40,658 nt of DNA from UBA10939 sp050942745 (lineage in GTDB: Bacteria; Myxococcota; Myxococcia; Myxococcales; UBA5297), in contig JBMNNX010000019.1 of NCBI GenBank assembly GCA_050942745.1, positions 1-40,658 of the forward strand, read 5' to 3'. The notes below the pieces were generated by a model that saw only the letters and a program-made list of their open reading frames with translations, was not told where the DNA came from and made no database searches. Position numbers and translations under genes: made by a program. This document shows, piece by piece, positions 7,659 to 17,810 of the stretch (within the stretch, counting starts at the first letter, position 1; every line of letters starts with the position of its first letter).

Positions 7659-8594
7659 CTACTGCGCGAGGAACCGCTCGGCGTCGATGGCCGCCTGGCA
7701 GCCGCCCGCCGCCGCGGTGATCGCCTGGCGGTAGTGCGGGTCCTGGACGTCGCCGGCGGCGAAGACGCCCGGCACGCTCGTGCGCGTGGTGCCTGGGTGC
7801 GTGCGGATGTAGCCCTTGGGGTCGAGATCGAGCTGGCCGACGAACAGCTCGGTGTTCGGCTTGTGGCCGATGGCGACGAACAAGCCCTGGGCTTCGAGGG
7901 TCTTCGTCTTGCCGTCCCTGACGTCGCGCACCACCGCGCCGGTCATGCGCTTGCCGTCGCCGACGACCTCCTCGATCACCGAGTTCCACTGGAAGGAGAC
8001 CTTCGGGTTCTTCATCACCCGCTCCTGCATGTACTTCGAGGCGCGGAGCTGGTCGCGCCGGTGCACGACGGTCACCTTGCGCGCGTGCTTGGTGAGGTAG
8101 TCGGCCTCCTCCATCGCGGTGTCGCCGCCGCCGACGACGAGGACGTCGAGGTTCTTGAAGAAGAACCCGTCGCAGGTCGCGCACGCCGAGACGCCGCGGT
8201 TCTTGTAGGCGTCTTCGCCCTTGGCGCCGGCCCAGATGGCCGAGGCGCCGGTCGCGATGATGACCGTCTCGGCGCGCAGCTCGCCGCTGTCGTGCTTGAT
8301 GAGGTAGGGCCTGCTCGAGAAGTCGACCCCGACGGCGTTCTCCTCGACGATGCGGGTGCCGAAGCGCTCGGCCTGGGCGCGCATCAAGTCCATCAGCTCG
8401 GGGCCGGCGATGCCCTTGGGGAAGCCGGGGAAGTTCTCGATGTCGGTGGTCGTCACGAGCTGGCCGCCCGGCAGGTTGGGGATGGTCCCCGCGAGCATTA
8501 GGGGGTTGAGCGCCGCGCGCGCCGCGTAGATGGCCGCGGTGTAGCCGGCCGGACCCGAGCCGATGATGACCACCTTTTCAGTGCTCTTCGCCAT
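7659..8594 (-). CDS. trxB: thioredoxin reductase
   Basis: Predicted 311 residues, the normal size for the bacterial low-molecular-weight enzyme, a cytoplasmic FAD protein that passes electrons from NADPH to thioredoxin. Visible: the N-terminal FAD motif IGSGPAGYTAAIYAARA, the redox-active CATC in VSACATCDGFFF, the NADPH motif VVGGGDTAMEEADYL followed by HRRDQLRAS, and the C-terminal FAD-binding AAGDVQDPHYRQAITAAAGGCQAA. A longer frame extends upstream, but the ATG at 8594 has GGGAGG about eight bases before it and begins MAKSTEKVVIIGSGPAG, the standard N terminus. Its 3' end has been duplicated downstream. In an organism exporting so many Cys-rich proteins thiol balance matters, but no direct link is shown. 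Confidence 0.95.
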   Translation of the reverse strand: MAKSTEKVVIIGSGPAGYTAAIYAARAALNPLMLAGTIPNLPGGQLVTTTDIENFPGFPKGIAGPELMDLMRAQAERFGTRIVEENAVGVDFSSRPYLIKHDSGELRAETVIIATGASAIWAGAKGEDAYKNRGVSACATCDGFFFKNLDVLVVGGGDTAMEEADYLTKHARKVTVVHRRDQLRASKYMQERVMKNPKVSFQWNSVIEEVVGDGKRMTGAVVRDVRDGKTKTLEAQGLFVAIGHKPNTELFVGQLDLDPKGYIRTHPGTTRTSVPGVFAAGDVQDPHYRQAITAAAGGCQAAIDAERFLAQ

Positions 8595-8933
8595 CGAAAT
8601 GCCTCCCGAAGATTGGTGGGCGCCGGGGCGCTGCCCGCGGCCCGCTTGCTGATGATCGCGCCCTTGCGTCCCATGGGAGCCGCTCGGGCGCAAGGAGGAT
8701 TCTTCGCGCTGGTCGAGAGTCGAGAGTTCTTGGTGGGGTCGGGCCGATGCGTCCGGCAGGAATCGAGCGCGGCTTTCGCGCCCGGAGGCGGTCGAGGTCG
8801 CCTCGGCGGCCATGAGGGGGAATACCCGCCCACGCCCGCTCCGCGCCACCGCGGCTCGCCGCACACGCGCCTTGGCCGGCTACTATTGGGCGCTGAACGC
8901 CGTTGGCCGGGCATCCATCGGAGGGACACGACC
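8595..8933. other. 339-base divergent intergenic region
   Basis: Lies between the start of trxB (minus) and the small membrane protein gene (plus), so it must hold both promoters. I see no strong sigma-70 boxes, repeats or RNA structure. GGAGGG at 8920-8925 is the ribosome binding site of the downstream gene. Confidence 0.5.
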
Positions 8934-9293
8934 ATGGGCATCCTCATCTCTTGGCTCATCCTCGCCATCGCAGTCTGGGTCGCTGCCGCCATCGTCCCGG
9001 GGGTCAGCGTCAAGGGCGTCTGGGGCGCCATCGTCGTCGCGGCGATCTTCGGCATCGTCAACTGGCTCATCGGCTGGGTCTTCTTCTTCGTCATCGGCAT
9101 CGTCACGCTCGGCCTGGGCTTCCTGCTCGCCTTCGTCACGCGCTGGATCGTGGACGCCATCGTCTTGAAGCTCACCGACTGGCTCACCGACAGGCTGACT
9201 ATCCGCGGGTTCGGTCCTGCGCTGCTGGCGGCGCTGGTGATGAGCGCACTGGGCACGTTCGGCGAGTGGCTGGTGCGCAGGCTGATGGGCTGA
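8934..9293 (+). CDS. phage holin family 4-like small membrane protein (PF04020 type)
   Basis: Predicted 119 residues with four hydrophobic segments (about residues 2-22, 28-45, 48-72 and 92-110) and the short amphipathic stretch DAIVLKLTDWLTDRLTIRGF between the last two. This layout matches the small family often annotated as phage holin family IV or membrane protein of unknown function, which is widespread on bacterial chromosomes without any phage context; there are no phage genes here. The ATG has GGAGGG eight bases upstream. It converges on the histidine kinase gene with only 25 bases between stop codons. A true lytic role is unlikely. Confidence 0.8.
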   Translation: MGILISWLILAIAVWVAAAIVPGVSVKGVWGAIVVAAIFGIVNWLIGWVFFFVIGIVTLGLGFLLAFVTRWIVDAIVLKLTDWLTDRLTIRGFGPALLAALVMSALGTFGEWLVRRLMG

Positions 9294-9318
9294 GCGGCTT
9301 TTCCTGGCGCCGCGAGAA

Positions 9319-10954
9319 TCAGGCGCTCGGGCGGATCTTCACGACCCGGCCGACCATCCCGTCCATGCCTCCGGGCACGACCGTTTCGGTCTCGCGCGAC
9401 TCAGCCGGCTGTGTCGGAAGGTAGGCCCAGAAGGTTGTGCCCGAGCCCGGCCTCGACATGACCTCCAGCCGGCCGCGCGCCTGGCTCAGCAGGGTGACGA
9501 CGCTCGAAAGCCCGATGCCTGCGCTGTTTGGCGAGCTGCGGTCGCGCTCGGCGCCCGGGATGAAGACCCGCTCGAGCCGCTCTCTCGAGATGCCGACGCC
9601 GGTGTCCGAGACCTTCACGACCAGCATGCCGCTCTCGCAACCGAGCTCGACGATGATGCTCCCGCGCTCGCTGTACTTCGCCGCGTTGGTGAGCAGGTTG
9701 TCGGCTATCCGGTCGAACACGAGGCGATCGACCTCGACCGTCTCGGGCGTGCCGCGGCTGAGGAGGACGGCGATCCGAATGTCCCGCCCGTAGACGAGCG
9801 CCTTCAGGCGGCGCCGCAATCGCTCGACCAGCCGCGCGGTCTCCATCCGCTCGGTCGCGGGCGGCCTCGACGATTCGGCGTTGGCGCTCGCGAGCAGCGC
9901 AGCGAGGAGGCTGTCAACCTGATCGAGCGCACGGCCCATGTCGTCGAGGACCTGTTCGCGGTCGGCGGCCTGCTTCTTGAGCAGGTGGTGCTGCAGGCGC
10001 AGCATGGTCAGCGGATTGCGCAGGTCGTGCGAGAGGCTTTGTAGATTGGCTATCTGCTGCTCGCGCAGCTCGTGGATCCGTGCGACGACGGATCGCAAGG
10101 TGGCAGTGCGCTCCTCGACCTGCTGCTCGAGCAGCCGGGCCCACTCCTCCTGGCGCTGCGAGAACGAAAGCGCCTCCTCACGCGCCTGGTTCGTCTCTTC
10201 GGCCATCTTGTGGAGGGCCTCGGTCATCTCTTCGGCCGCCCGCAGGTTGGAGAGGCTGGTCTGGTGGAGCTCGCGCGCCCAGGCGAGCGCGCCGCACAGA
10301 ACGGGGAGGGTCGCCGAAAGGACGACGGTTTCGACTCCGGCAGCGGCGCTCGCGCCGCAGATCGCCGCGCCGAGGACGACGCCGAGTATCGGCTGGTGCC
10401 AGCGCGTCCGCTCCTTCCAGCGCAGGTGGTACTCGCAGCAGGGGTTGCCGCGCGCGACGCACTGGGTCTCCTCGAGGCTCACCGGCGCCAGCCCGAACGT
10501 CGTGGGCATGCTCGAGATCTGGGCCCGGCGCGAGAGGCACATCAGCCGGCTCTCGGCGCGGGTCGTGGTGTAGCGCATCGCCAGGGACGAGCGCGCCGAG
10601 GAGACGATCTCGCAACGCCCGGCCCGCGAGACGACGCTCATCGTGCGGCTCATCAGCCGGTAGAGGCTGCAACAGGTAGTAGATGGGCCCGTAGCTCTCC
10701 TTGAGCCGGTAGGCGCACGCCTCCTCGAAGGCGCGGTCGTCGGGCACCAGGCGCCGCACGCCGGCGAGCAGCGCCTCGAAGCGCTCGACGGGCATCCAGA
10801 ACGGCTGGCGTAGCTGTGCGACGGTGAAGCCTGCTTCGGATGCCAGGGTCTCGAGCGCCTGATCGCCATGAACGCTCGCGACGTACGCGAGCAGCGGCTT
10901 GAGAATGCGACTGTTGAAGTCCTCGCTCCTTCCGCTTTCAGTGGCGGGCGGCAT
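9319..10954 (-). pseudogene. membrane sensor histidine kinase, interrupted by a frameshift
   Basis: About 544 residues when the two frames are joined. The N-terminal ~94 codons from ATG 10954 (MPPATESGRSEDFNSRILKP...) read in one frame up to YGPIYYLL; the protein continues one base out of frame as LYRLMSRTMSVVS. The switch lies at about 10658-10678 and needs one base to be skipped. The N-terminal sensory part ends in PVSLEETQCVARGNPCCEYHLRW, a Cys-containing pattern seen in V4R/heme-NO-like sensor domains of myxobacterial kinases. Then come two membrane segments, a long coiled coil, the His box SLSHDLRNPL, the N box DNLLTNAAKYS, G1 VSDTGVGIS and G2 SAGIGLSSV. No response regulator is adjacent. 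It may be a sequencing error or a real lesion; downstream domains look intact. Confidence 0.75.
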
Positions 10955-11150
10955 TCGACTCTCTGGGGTGAAGGCGCGGCGATGGTAACACGGTGTTGCC
11001 GATCCCACAGACCCAGGAGGAGCGAGAGGGCGGAGGGCGAGCCGGCGTGAACGCTCGCGGCCCTGGCCCTCGGCCTCCCGTCGAGCGCGTCGACGCGCCC
11101 CGAGCCGCTCGAGCGTTTGCGCGCGGGGCGGGGCACGGTAGAAAGGCGCG

Positions 11151-13124
11151 GTGATCTCCGCCCGTTCGGCCAGCGTCGCGCTCTTCGCGCTCTGGGCCTG
11201 CGGCTGCGCCTCGGCGCGGCCAGCGGGTGAGGGTCCGCTCGTCGACTCGTTCGAGATCCGCGGCAACCGGTCCATCCCCGCGGGCGAGATCCGCGCTCGC
11301 ATCGTGACCTCGGGAACCTCGTGGATCCCGTTCAGCGAGCGCCACTACCTCGACGAGGCGGTCTTCGAGACCGACCTGCGGCGCATCGTGCGCCTCTACC
11401 AGGCGCGCGGCTACTACAAGGCCCGTATCGCCGACCGCCAGGTCATCGAAACCGGCAAGGGCAAGGTCGACGTCCTCGTCACCATCGACGAAGGCCCGCC
11501 CACCCTCATCGACAAGCTCGCGGTCGAGGGCATCGACGAGCTGCCCGAGACCCTGCGCGCGCTGGTGCTGCAGGGCCTTCCTCTGAAGGTGGGCGACGTA
11601 TTCGCCGAGGAGGCCTTCGACCGCACGAAGGCGTTGCTGCAGGAGCGGCTGCGCGAGGCGGGCTACGCGGAGGCCGAGGTCGAGGGCAGCGCCCAGGTCC
11701 GGCTACAGGACGATCGGGCCGACGTGAGCCTGCTCGCCGACGTGGGCCAGCGCTACCGCTTCGGCCGCATCTTCGTCGCCGGAGCCAACCGCGTGCCGCG
11801 CATGCGCATCCTCGAGCTGGCGAAGGTGGACGTCGTCGAGGACAACTTCTACAGCGAGTCGGCGCTCGCCCTTGCCGAGGGGCGCATCTTCGACCTCGGC
11901 GTCTTCTCGGCCGTCAAGGTGACGCGCGGGGCGCCCGACAGGCGCGGCGGGACGGTGCCGGTGGTCGTCAACGTCCGCGAGGCGCCCTTTCGCACCATCC
12001 GCGTCGGCGGCGGCGTCGGCTTCGATCAGGCGCGCCAGGAGCTGCCGCGGCTGGTCGGCGAGTGGACCAACCGCAACTTCTTCGGCGGCCTGCGCCGGCT
12101 CACCTGGGCCAACCAGCTCGCGCTCGTCTTCGTGCCCGACGTCATCCAGGGCTTCGACTCTCCGCTGCTCGCCGGCAGCAGCAAGCTCGAGTTCGTTCAG
12201 CCGAACCTGCTCAACTCGGACCTGTCGTTCGAGGCCTCGCTCGCCTACGACCGCGGCGTGGTTGACCAGGACCTCACCTACCACGCGGGCACGGTGCGCT
12301 TGGGCCTGCCCTGGCGCATCGGCCGGCGCCTGACGCTCGTCCCATCGTTCAATTCTTCGGCGGCCGTCTTCAGCACCACGCTCGCGCCCGGCCAGGTCGA
12401 TCAGGAGATGGCCGTGGACGCCTGCGCGGCGAGCGGCAAGCTATGCCGGCTCGCCTATCTCGAGCAGCGCGTGATCTACGACCGGCGCGACAACCCGGTC
12501 GACCCGACCAAGGGCTACATGCTCTCCTTCGCGCTGCAGGAGGGCAGCGGCTACTTCGGCGGCGGCTACGACTACCTGCGGCTCGAGCCCGAGGCGCGCG
12601 GCTACCTCCCGATAGGCCGGCACGTGCTCGCCGCCCGGCTGGCGGCCGGCATGTTACTGCCTTCCGAGGGCCAGACCTCCTCGGTGCTCACCCGCTTCTT
12701 CCTCGGTGGCAGCTCGAGCCAGCGGGGCTTCGGCACGCGCCAGCTCTCGCCCCGCGTCATCAGCGCGCTGCCGGAGGACGGCAGGCTGCCCGAGGACGCG
12801 ATGCCCGTCGGCGGCAACGGCATGCTCTCCGGCAGCATCGAGGCGCGCTTCCGGCTGCCGGCGAGCTTCGGGCTCGTTGCCTTCGTGGACGCCGGCGAGG
12901 TGCAGCCTTCGTTCGCCGAGATGTCGCTCGGCGGGCTCAACGTCGCGGTCGGCCTGGGGCTGCGCTACCGGACGATGTTCGGCCCGGTGCGGCTCGACGT
13001 CGGCTACCGGGTCAACGACCCGGGCATCCCCGTCTACCTGCCGAGCGGCGATCAGGTCGGGCTGTTGAAGAGTGGCCAGCTTTCCCGGTGGTCGCTCCAT
13101 TTCAGCATCGGCGAGGCGTTCTGA
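11151..13124 (+). CDS. tamA: TamA-like outer-membrane assembly protein (POTRA plus Omp85 barrel)
   Basis: Predicted 657 residues. TamA, with TamB, helps insert outer-membrane proteins and probably moves phospholipid between membranes. The N terminus is a signal peptide with a possible lipobox (LWAC). Residues about 30-280 hold three POTRA-like units (SFEIRGNRSIPAGEIRARI, LAVEGIDELPETLRALV, RIFVAGANRVPRMRILELAKV). Residues about 290-657 form the 16-strand D15 barrel: IRVGGGVGFDQARQ at the start, RVIYDRRDNPVDPTKGYMLSF and FFLGGSSSQRGFG (the L6 RGF-type motif) in the middle, and a C-terminal strand WSLHFSIGEAF ending in Phe. The GTG start has AAAGG just upstream. tamB follows 210 bases later on the same strand, the usual order. 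Confidence 0.9.
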   Translation: MISARSASVALFALWACGCASARPAGEGPLVDSFEIRGNRSIPAGEIRARIVTSGTSWIPFSERHYLDEAVFETDLRRIVRLYQARGYYKARIADRQVIETGKGKVDVLVTIDEGPPTLIDKLAVEGIDELPETLRALVLQGLPLKVGDVFAEEAFDRTKALLQERLREAGYAEAEVEGSAQVRLQDDRADVSLLADVGQRYRFGRIFVAGANRVPRMRILELAKVDVVEDNFYSESALALAEGRIFDLGVFSAVKVTRGAPDRRGGTVPVVVNVREAPFRTIRVGGGVGFDQARQELPRLVGEWTNRNFFGGLRRLTWANQLALVFVPDVIQGFDSPLLAGSSKLEFVQPNLLNSDLSFEASLAYDRGVVDQDLTYHAGTVRLGLPWRIGRRLTLVPSFNSSAAVFSTTLAPGQVDQEMAVDACAASGKLCRLAYLEQRVIYDRRDNPVDPTKGYMLSFALQEGSGYFGGGYDYLRLEPEARGYLPIGRHVLAARLAAGMLLPSEGQTSSVLTRFFLGGSSSQRGFGTRQLSPRVISALPEDGRLPEDAMPVGGNGMLSGSIEARFRLPASFGLVAFVDAGEVQPSFAEMSLGGLNVAVGLGLRYRTMFGPVRLDVGYRVNDPGIPVYLPSGDQVGLLKSGQLSRWSLHFSIGEAF

Positions 13125-13334
13125 GCGGCGCTCGTCCGGCTACTCGCCGGGCGCTGGAGCGGGTAGAAACGGGCAGCTAGGCGTTAGCCGAGCTCTCGCA
13201 ACCACGAGGAGACGAGCTGCAGCGTGCCCACCTCGCCGCGCCAGAGACCGAGCCAGCCCACGGAGGACGCGGGGAAGGTTGAGCGCCGAAAAGCGTTTAG
13301 CCGCGGGAGAGGACCGTCCCGAAGGCGCTCGCTC

Positions 13335-16300
13335 GTGAAGAGAGTCGGCATCATCCTCGAGTGGCTCGGCAGCGGCGCGGTGGGGCTCGCCGCGCTCGTG
13401 CTCCTGCTCGCCTTGGCCGCGGCGGCCTGGCTGCAGACCGAGTCGGGGAACCGCCGGGTGCGCGAAGAGGTGCTCTCGCGGGTCGGGCGCGTCATCGCCG
13501 GCGAGCTGAGGGCGGGGCGCGTCGAGGTCAACCCGGGCGGCTTCGTCCTCGTGCGCGACGCCGAGCTGCTCGACCCCGAGGGCCGGCGGGTCGCCTTCAT
13601 CGGCGAGCTGCGCGCGCGGGTCGTCGTCGGCGAGCTGCTGCGCAGGCGGGTGCGCGTCGTGTCGCTGGGCATCAAGGACGCCGAGCTGCTGCTCGCCGGC
13701 GGTCCCGACGGGATCAACATCGCCCGCGCCTTCGCGCCGAGGCAGAAGGGGCCGGAGGACTCCGGTGAGAGCGGCGGCCGCTTCGGCTGGGACATTCAGC
13801 TCGAGCGCGGCCTCATCAGCGGGCTGCGCTTCGCCTACCGCACCGTGCCCGAAGCAGAGCCGGTCAACGAGGTGCGCGAGGTCTCGCTCGCGGTCTCCGG
13901 CCGCTATCGCGACGGCGAGCTGCGCGGCGAGGTCGGCGCGCGGGGCAGGCTGCTCGCGCCCGTCGCCGCGCCCTTCGCGCTGGTCGGCGAGGTGAAGGGC
14001 GGCTCGGACGCCGCGCCGTACGACCCGCTGCGGTTCGAGCGGGTCGCGCTCGAGGTCGGGGGCTCGCGCCTGCAGCTCGGTGGCAGCCTCGACGGCGGCG
14101 CGCTCCGGGTGGCCATCCGCGAAGCTTTCGTCCGCAAGGACGATCTCCTCTCGTTCGCGCCGCAGGCGCCGGTGGCGGGCGACCTCACCGCGAGCGGCAC
14201 CGCCAGCCTCGACGGCAACCGCGCCCAAGCGCGCCTGCTCGTGCCGCTGGGCGAGGGCTCGCTGTCGGTGGACGCCTCGGCCGACCTCTCGCCGCTGTCG
14301 GCCCAGGCGAGCGTGGAGCTGAGCGAGCTCGACCTCTCCCTTGCGATCTCCGGGGCGCCGCCCACGCGGCTCAACGGGTCGCTCGGCGCCCACTACCGGC
14401 TCGATCCGGGCGAGCCCGGGCGCGGAGACCTAGAGCTGTCGCTGCGGGGCTCGCGGGTGCGCGGGGCGAGGCTCGAGTCGGCGCGCGCCAGGGTCGAGCT
14501 CGAGGGCGTGAGCGCGAAGGTCCGTTCGCTCGCCCTGTCGCTGCCCGGCGGGCGCGTCGAGGCGGCCGGTACGCTCGACGCGAAGCGGCTCGACGCGCAA
14601 GCCTCGGTGCGGCTCACCGATCTCGACGCTCTCTCGAACGCGCTCGCCAAGGCCTTCGGCACCCAGGCTTCCGGGGTCGCGGGCCGCGGCCGTCTCGAGG
14701 CGAGCGCGTCGGGCCCGTGGTCAGGGCTGCAGGTCGGTATCCGCGGCGAGCTCGACCGCCTGACGATCGGCTCGCTCTCGTTCGACGGGCTCGCCGTCAA
14801 GGGCAGGCTGCCGGATGCTTCGCGCCCCTACCTCCTCGCGGCCGACGTGCAGGCGCGCGGAGGCAAGGCGGGCGAGCTGCCATTCAGCGACCTGAGGGCG
14901 AAGGTCGAGGCGAACCGCCGCGACTTTTCAGCCGACCTGACGACCAAGGGGCTCGCGGGGCTCACCGCCCACATCGGCGGCGCGCTCGACCCCGGCGTCC
15001 GAGGTGGGCGGATAGCGCGGCTGGTCGTCGAGGCGGGCGACGCGAAGTGGGTGCTCGATCGCCCGGCGCGCCTCGACCTGCGCGACGGCTTCCGGGTCGA
15101 TCGGCTCGAGCTCAGCTCCGGCAGGCAGTGGCTCGAGCTGCGCGGTGGGCTCTCTGGAGCGCGGCTCGACGCCTCGGCGCGCAGCAAGGCGCTCGATCTC
15201 GCCGCGCTGCCGGCTATCGCGGTGCCCCGGGCCTGGAAGCTCGCCGGGTTGGTCGATCTGGAGGCGAAGGTCACCGGCACGACTTCCCGTCCCAAGGTCG
15301 AGGCGAGCGTCGATAGCCGGGGCCTCGGCTTCCAGGCGATCCGCGGCGTGGACGTGACAGCGAAGGTCGAGCTGAGCGAGCGCCAGCGGCTCTCCGGCGA
15401 GGCGACGATCCGCAAGGCGGGGGCGAGGGCGCAGGCGCGCTTCGATCTGCCGACGGAGCTCTTCGCCGCGAAGGCGGGCACGCCGCTCTCGGCGACGCTC
15501 GAGCTCTCGGCTCTCGCGCTCGCCGACCTGCGCGAGGTCCTGGGGATCGAGCAGCTCGAAGGTGCGCTGAGCGGCACGGTGAGCCTCGGCGGGACGGCCG
15601 ACAAGCCCGACTCGTCCGTCGCGCTTCGGGGCTCGGGCCTGCGCTATGGGGCTTTCCCGGAGGCTGGGCTCGCGCTGGAGGCGCAGTCGGCGAGCAGATC
15701 GAGCGCGAAGCTCGAGCTGGCGCTGCCGCGCGGGAAGGTGTCGGTCGATCTGCGCTCGGGCGTGCCGCTTGCGACGCTCGTGCGCGGGCCGAAGGCCGAG
15801 GAGCTCGCCGCGGCCGCGCTCGACCTCGCGGTCACCGCGGACAAGGTGGCGCTCGAGGATCTGCCTGAGTCGGTGCTCGGCGCCCGGCTGCTGGGCGAGG
15901 CGTCGTTGAGCGCGCACCTGCTCGGATCGCTCGAGGCGCCGCGCGGCGAGGCGAAGCTGAAGGTCACCGGGGGCGGCATCGCCGAATGGCGCGAGCTCGG
16001 GGTGGAGGCGCTGCTCAGCCTCGGCGGCGACAGCGTCGGGCTCGACGCCTCGGTCCATTCGGGCAAGGAGCGGCTTGTCCACCTGCTCGGGAAGATGGAC
16101 GCGGCGCCCGAGAAGCTCCAGACGATTGAAGGCCTCGAGAAGGCGCCGGTCCACCTCGCGCTGAAGGCGAGCTCAGAGCAGATCGCGCGCCAGCTCGCCA
16201 ATCGGATCCCGGGGCTCGCCGGCAAGCTTCAGGCCGAGGCGAAGCTGACGGGCTCGCTGGGCAATCCCAGGCTGGAGCTGAAGGGCGGCCTCGCTGCGCT

Positions 16301-17810
16301 CACCTACGACGGCAAGCTGCTCGGCGACTTGAAGGCGAAGGCAGACCACGGAGGCGGCAGGACGCAGGTGGCGGGCACGCTCGGGTCGGCCAAGGGCGGC
16401 GCGGCGAACCTCGAGGCGACGGTCGATGCTCCCCTGTCGCTCTCAGCCTTGCAGAAGGGCTTCGATCCTGCCGCGGCGCGGCTCGAGGGCAGCGTCCGGA
16501 CGAGCGGGCTGCAGGTAGGGCTCGTCGAAGAGCTGGTGGACGACCTGCGGCGTGTCGAAGGCCGGCTCGGCGCGGACCTGAAGCTGCGCGGGACCCTCGC
16601 GAGCCCGCGTCCCGAGGGAACGGTGACGCTCCGGGACGGGCGCTTTACGCTGCTCGGCTACGGCAGCTACGAGCAGGTGACGCTCGACGCGAAGGTCGGC
16701 GAGAAGCTGATCCAGATCGTCGGCCTCTCCGCGCGCTCCGAGAAGGGCAGCATCGGGTTGAGCGCGAAGGCCGAGCGGGACTCGCCCGACGCGCCGTATC
16801 GCCTGGGCGCCGCGCTCGAGCTGCGGGACTTCCCGCTTCGGATCAACGATCGCAAGGTCGCCACCATCAGCGGCAAGACCGCGCAGTGGACCGGCCAGAT
16901 CCAGGGCTCGAAGATGGCCCTCGACGTGCGCCTCGAGCGGTTGGTGGCCGAGCTGCCGCCGCTGGTCGGCGGCAAGGAGCTCCAGGAGCTCGAGGCGCAC
17001 CCGGGCATCGTCATCGTCACCGGCGAGGAGAAGCTGGTGGAGGCGAAGAAGGGCGGCGCCGGGCTCGACCTGCGGCTGCACATCCAGGCGCCGCGCAACC
17101 TCTGGGTCCAGTCGAGCGACGCGCGCATCGAGGCGGGCGCCGACCTCACCCTGATCGTCCACCAGGGCAAGACCGAGATGTCGGGCGCGGTGACGACGCG
17201 CCAGGGCAGCGCCGACGTCATCGGTCGCAAGTTCGAGCTTGCCCGCGGGCACGTGAGCTGGGCGGGCGACCCGCCGGGCAACCCGAAGCTCGAGGTCATC
17301 GCGACGCACGAGAACACGCGCGAGCAGGTGAAGGTGAAGGTCACGGTCACCGGCGACGCCGCCAAGCCGCGCATCGAGCTGAGCAGTGAGCCGCCCCTCG
17401 ACGAGCAGCAGATAGCCATCCTCCTCGCCACCGGGCGGCGCGAGCTGAAGCGCGGGTCGGGCAACGTCGCCTCCGGCAGCGGGGCTGCTTCGGTCATTGG
17501 CAGCTTCGCCGCCGACCGGTTGCGCAAGACGCTTGCCTCGAAGCTGCCGATAGACGTGCTGCAGGTGGACATCGACGACACCGGGCTGCAGTCGGCCGGG
17601 GCGACCTTCCGCGCCGGGCTCGAGGCTGGCACCTACGTCACCGACGACATCTACATCGGCTACCTGCGCAACTTCGGCGCGGACACGAAGAAGGAGAACA
17701 CCAACGAGGTGCGCGTCGAGTACCAGCTCACGCCGCGGGTCAACATCGAGTCGAAGTACGGCGACGAGCAGAAGGGCGGCGTAGACGTGATCTTCAGCAA
17801 GGATTACTGA
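13335..17810 (+). CDS. tamB: TamB-like translocation/assembly module protein (AsmA-like)
   Basis: Predicted 1491 residues, in the usual TamB range. One N-terminal membrane helix (residues about 12-33) anchors it in the inner membrane; the rest is a long repetitive beta taco thought to bridge the periplasm and carry lipid. The C-terminal ~300 residues are the TamB (DUF490) domain: KTEMSGAVTTRQGSADVIGRKFELARGHVSW, LSSEPPLDEQQIAILLATGR, then IYIGYLRNFGAD and a final VRVEYQLTPRVNIESKYGDE. I chose GTG 13335 because GAAGG precedes it and the protein then begins MKRVGIILEWLG with the membrane helix; a longer frame to 13224 adds only Arg-rich sequence. The adjacent tamA makes the assignment firm. Confidence 0.9.
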   Translation: MKRVGIILEWLGSGAVGLAALVLLLALAAAAWLQTESGNRRVREEVLSRVGRVIAGELRAGRVEVNPGGFVLVRDAELLDPEGRRVAFIGELRARVVVGELLRRRVRVVSLGIKDAELLLAGGPDGINIARAFAPRQKGPEDSGESGGRFGWDIQLERGLISGLRFAYRTVPEAEPVNEVREVSLAVSGRYRDGELRGEVGARGRLLAPVAAPFALVGEVKGGSDAAPYDPLRFERVALEVGGSRLQLGGSLDGGALRVAIREAFVRKDDLLSFAPQAPVAGDLTASGTASLDGNRAQARLLVPLGEGSLSVDASADLSPLSAQASVELSELDLSLAISGAPPTRLNGSLGAHYRLDPGEPGRGDLELSLRGSRVRGARLESARARVELEGVSAKVRSLALSLPGGRVEAAGTLDAKRLDAQASVRLTDLDALSNALAKAFGTQASGVAGRGRLEASASGPWSGLQVGIRGELDRLTIGSLSFDGLAVKGRLPDASRPYLLAADVQARGGKAGELPFSDLRAKVEANRRDFSADLTTKGLAGLTAHIGGALDPGVRGGRIARLVVEAGDAKWVLDRPARLDLRDGFRVDRLELSSGRQWLELRGGLSGARLDASARSKALDLAALPAIAVPRAWKLAGLVDLEAKVTGTTSRPKVEASVDSRGLGFQAIRGVDVTAKVELSERQRLSGEATIRKAGARAQARFDLPTELFAAKAGTPLSATLELSALALADLREVLGIEQLEGALSGTVSLGGTADKPDSSVALRGSGLRYGAFPEAGLALEAQSASRSSAKLELALPRGKVSVDLRSGVPLATLVRGPKAEELAAAALDLAVTADKVALEDLPESVLGARLLGEASLSAHLLGSLEAPRGEAKLKVTGGGIAEWRELGVEALLSLGGDSVGLDASVHSGKERLVHLLGKMDAAPEKLQTIEGLEKAPVHLALKASSEQIARQLANRIPGLAGKLQAEAKLTGSLGNPRLELKGGLAALTYDGKLLGDLKAKADHGGGRTQVAGTLGSAKGGAANLEATVDAPLSLSALQKGFDPAAARLEGSVRTSGLQVGLVEELVDDLRRVEGRLGADLKLRGTLASPRPEGTVTLRDGRFTLLGYGSYEQVTLDAKVGEKLIQIVGLSARSEKGSIGLSAKAERDSPDAPYRLGAALELRDFPLRINDRKVATISGKTAQWTGQIQGSKMALDVRLERLVAELPPLVGGKELQELEAHPGIVIVTGEEKLVEAKKGGAGLDLRLHIQAPRNLWVQSSDARIEAGADLTLIVHQGKTEMSGAVTTRQGSADVIGRKFELARGHVSWAGDPPGNPKLEVIATHENTREQVKVKVTVTGDAAKPRIELSSEPPLDEQQIAILLATGRRELKRGSGNVASGSGAASVIGSFAADRLRKTLASKLPIDVLQVDIDDTGLQSAGATFRAGLEAGTYVTDDIYIGYLRNFGADTKKENTNEVRVEYQLTPRVNIESKYGDEQKGGVDVIFSKDY

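Noticed and set aside
8934..9293. Prophage remnant suggested by a holin-family match
   Set aside because: This family is common on chromosomes outside phages and no other phage gene is nearby.
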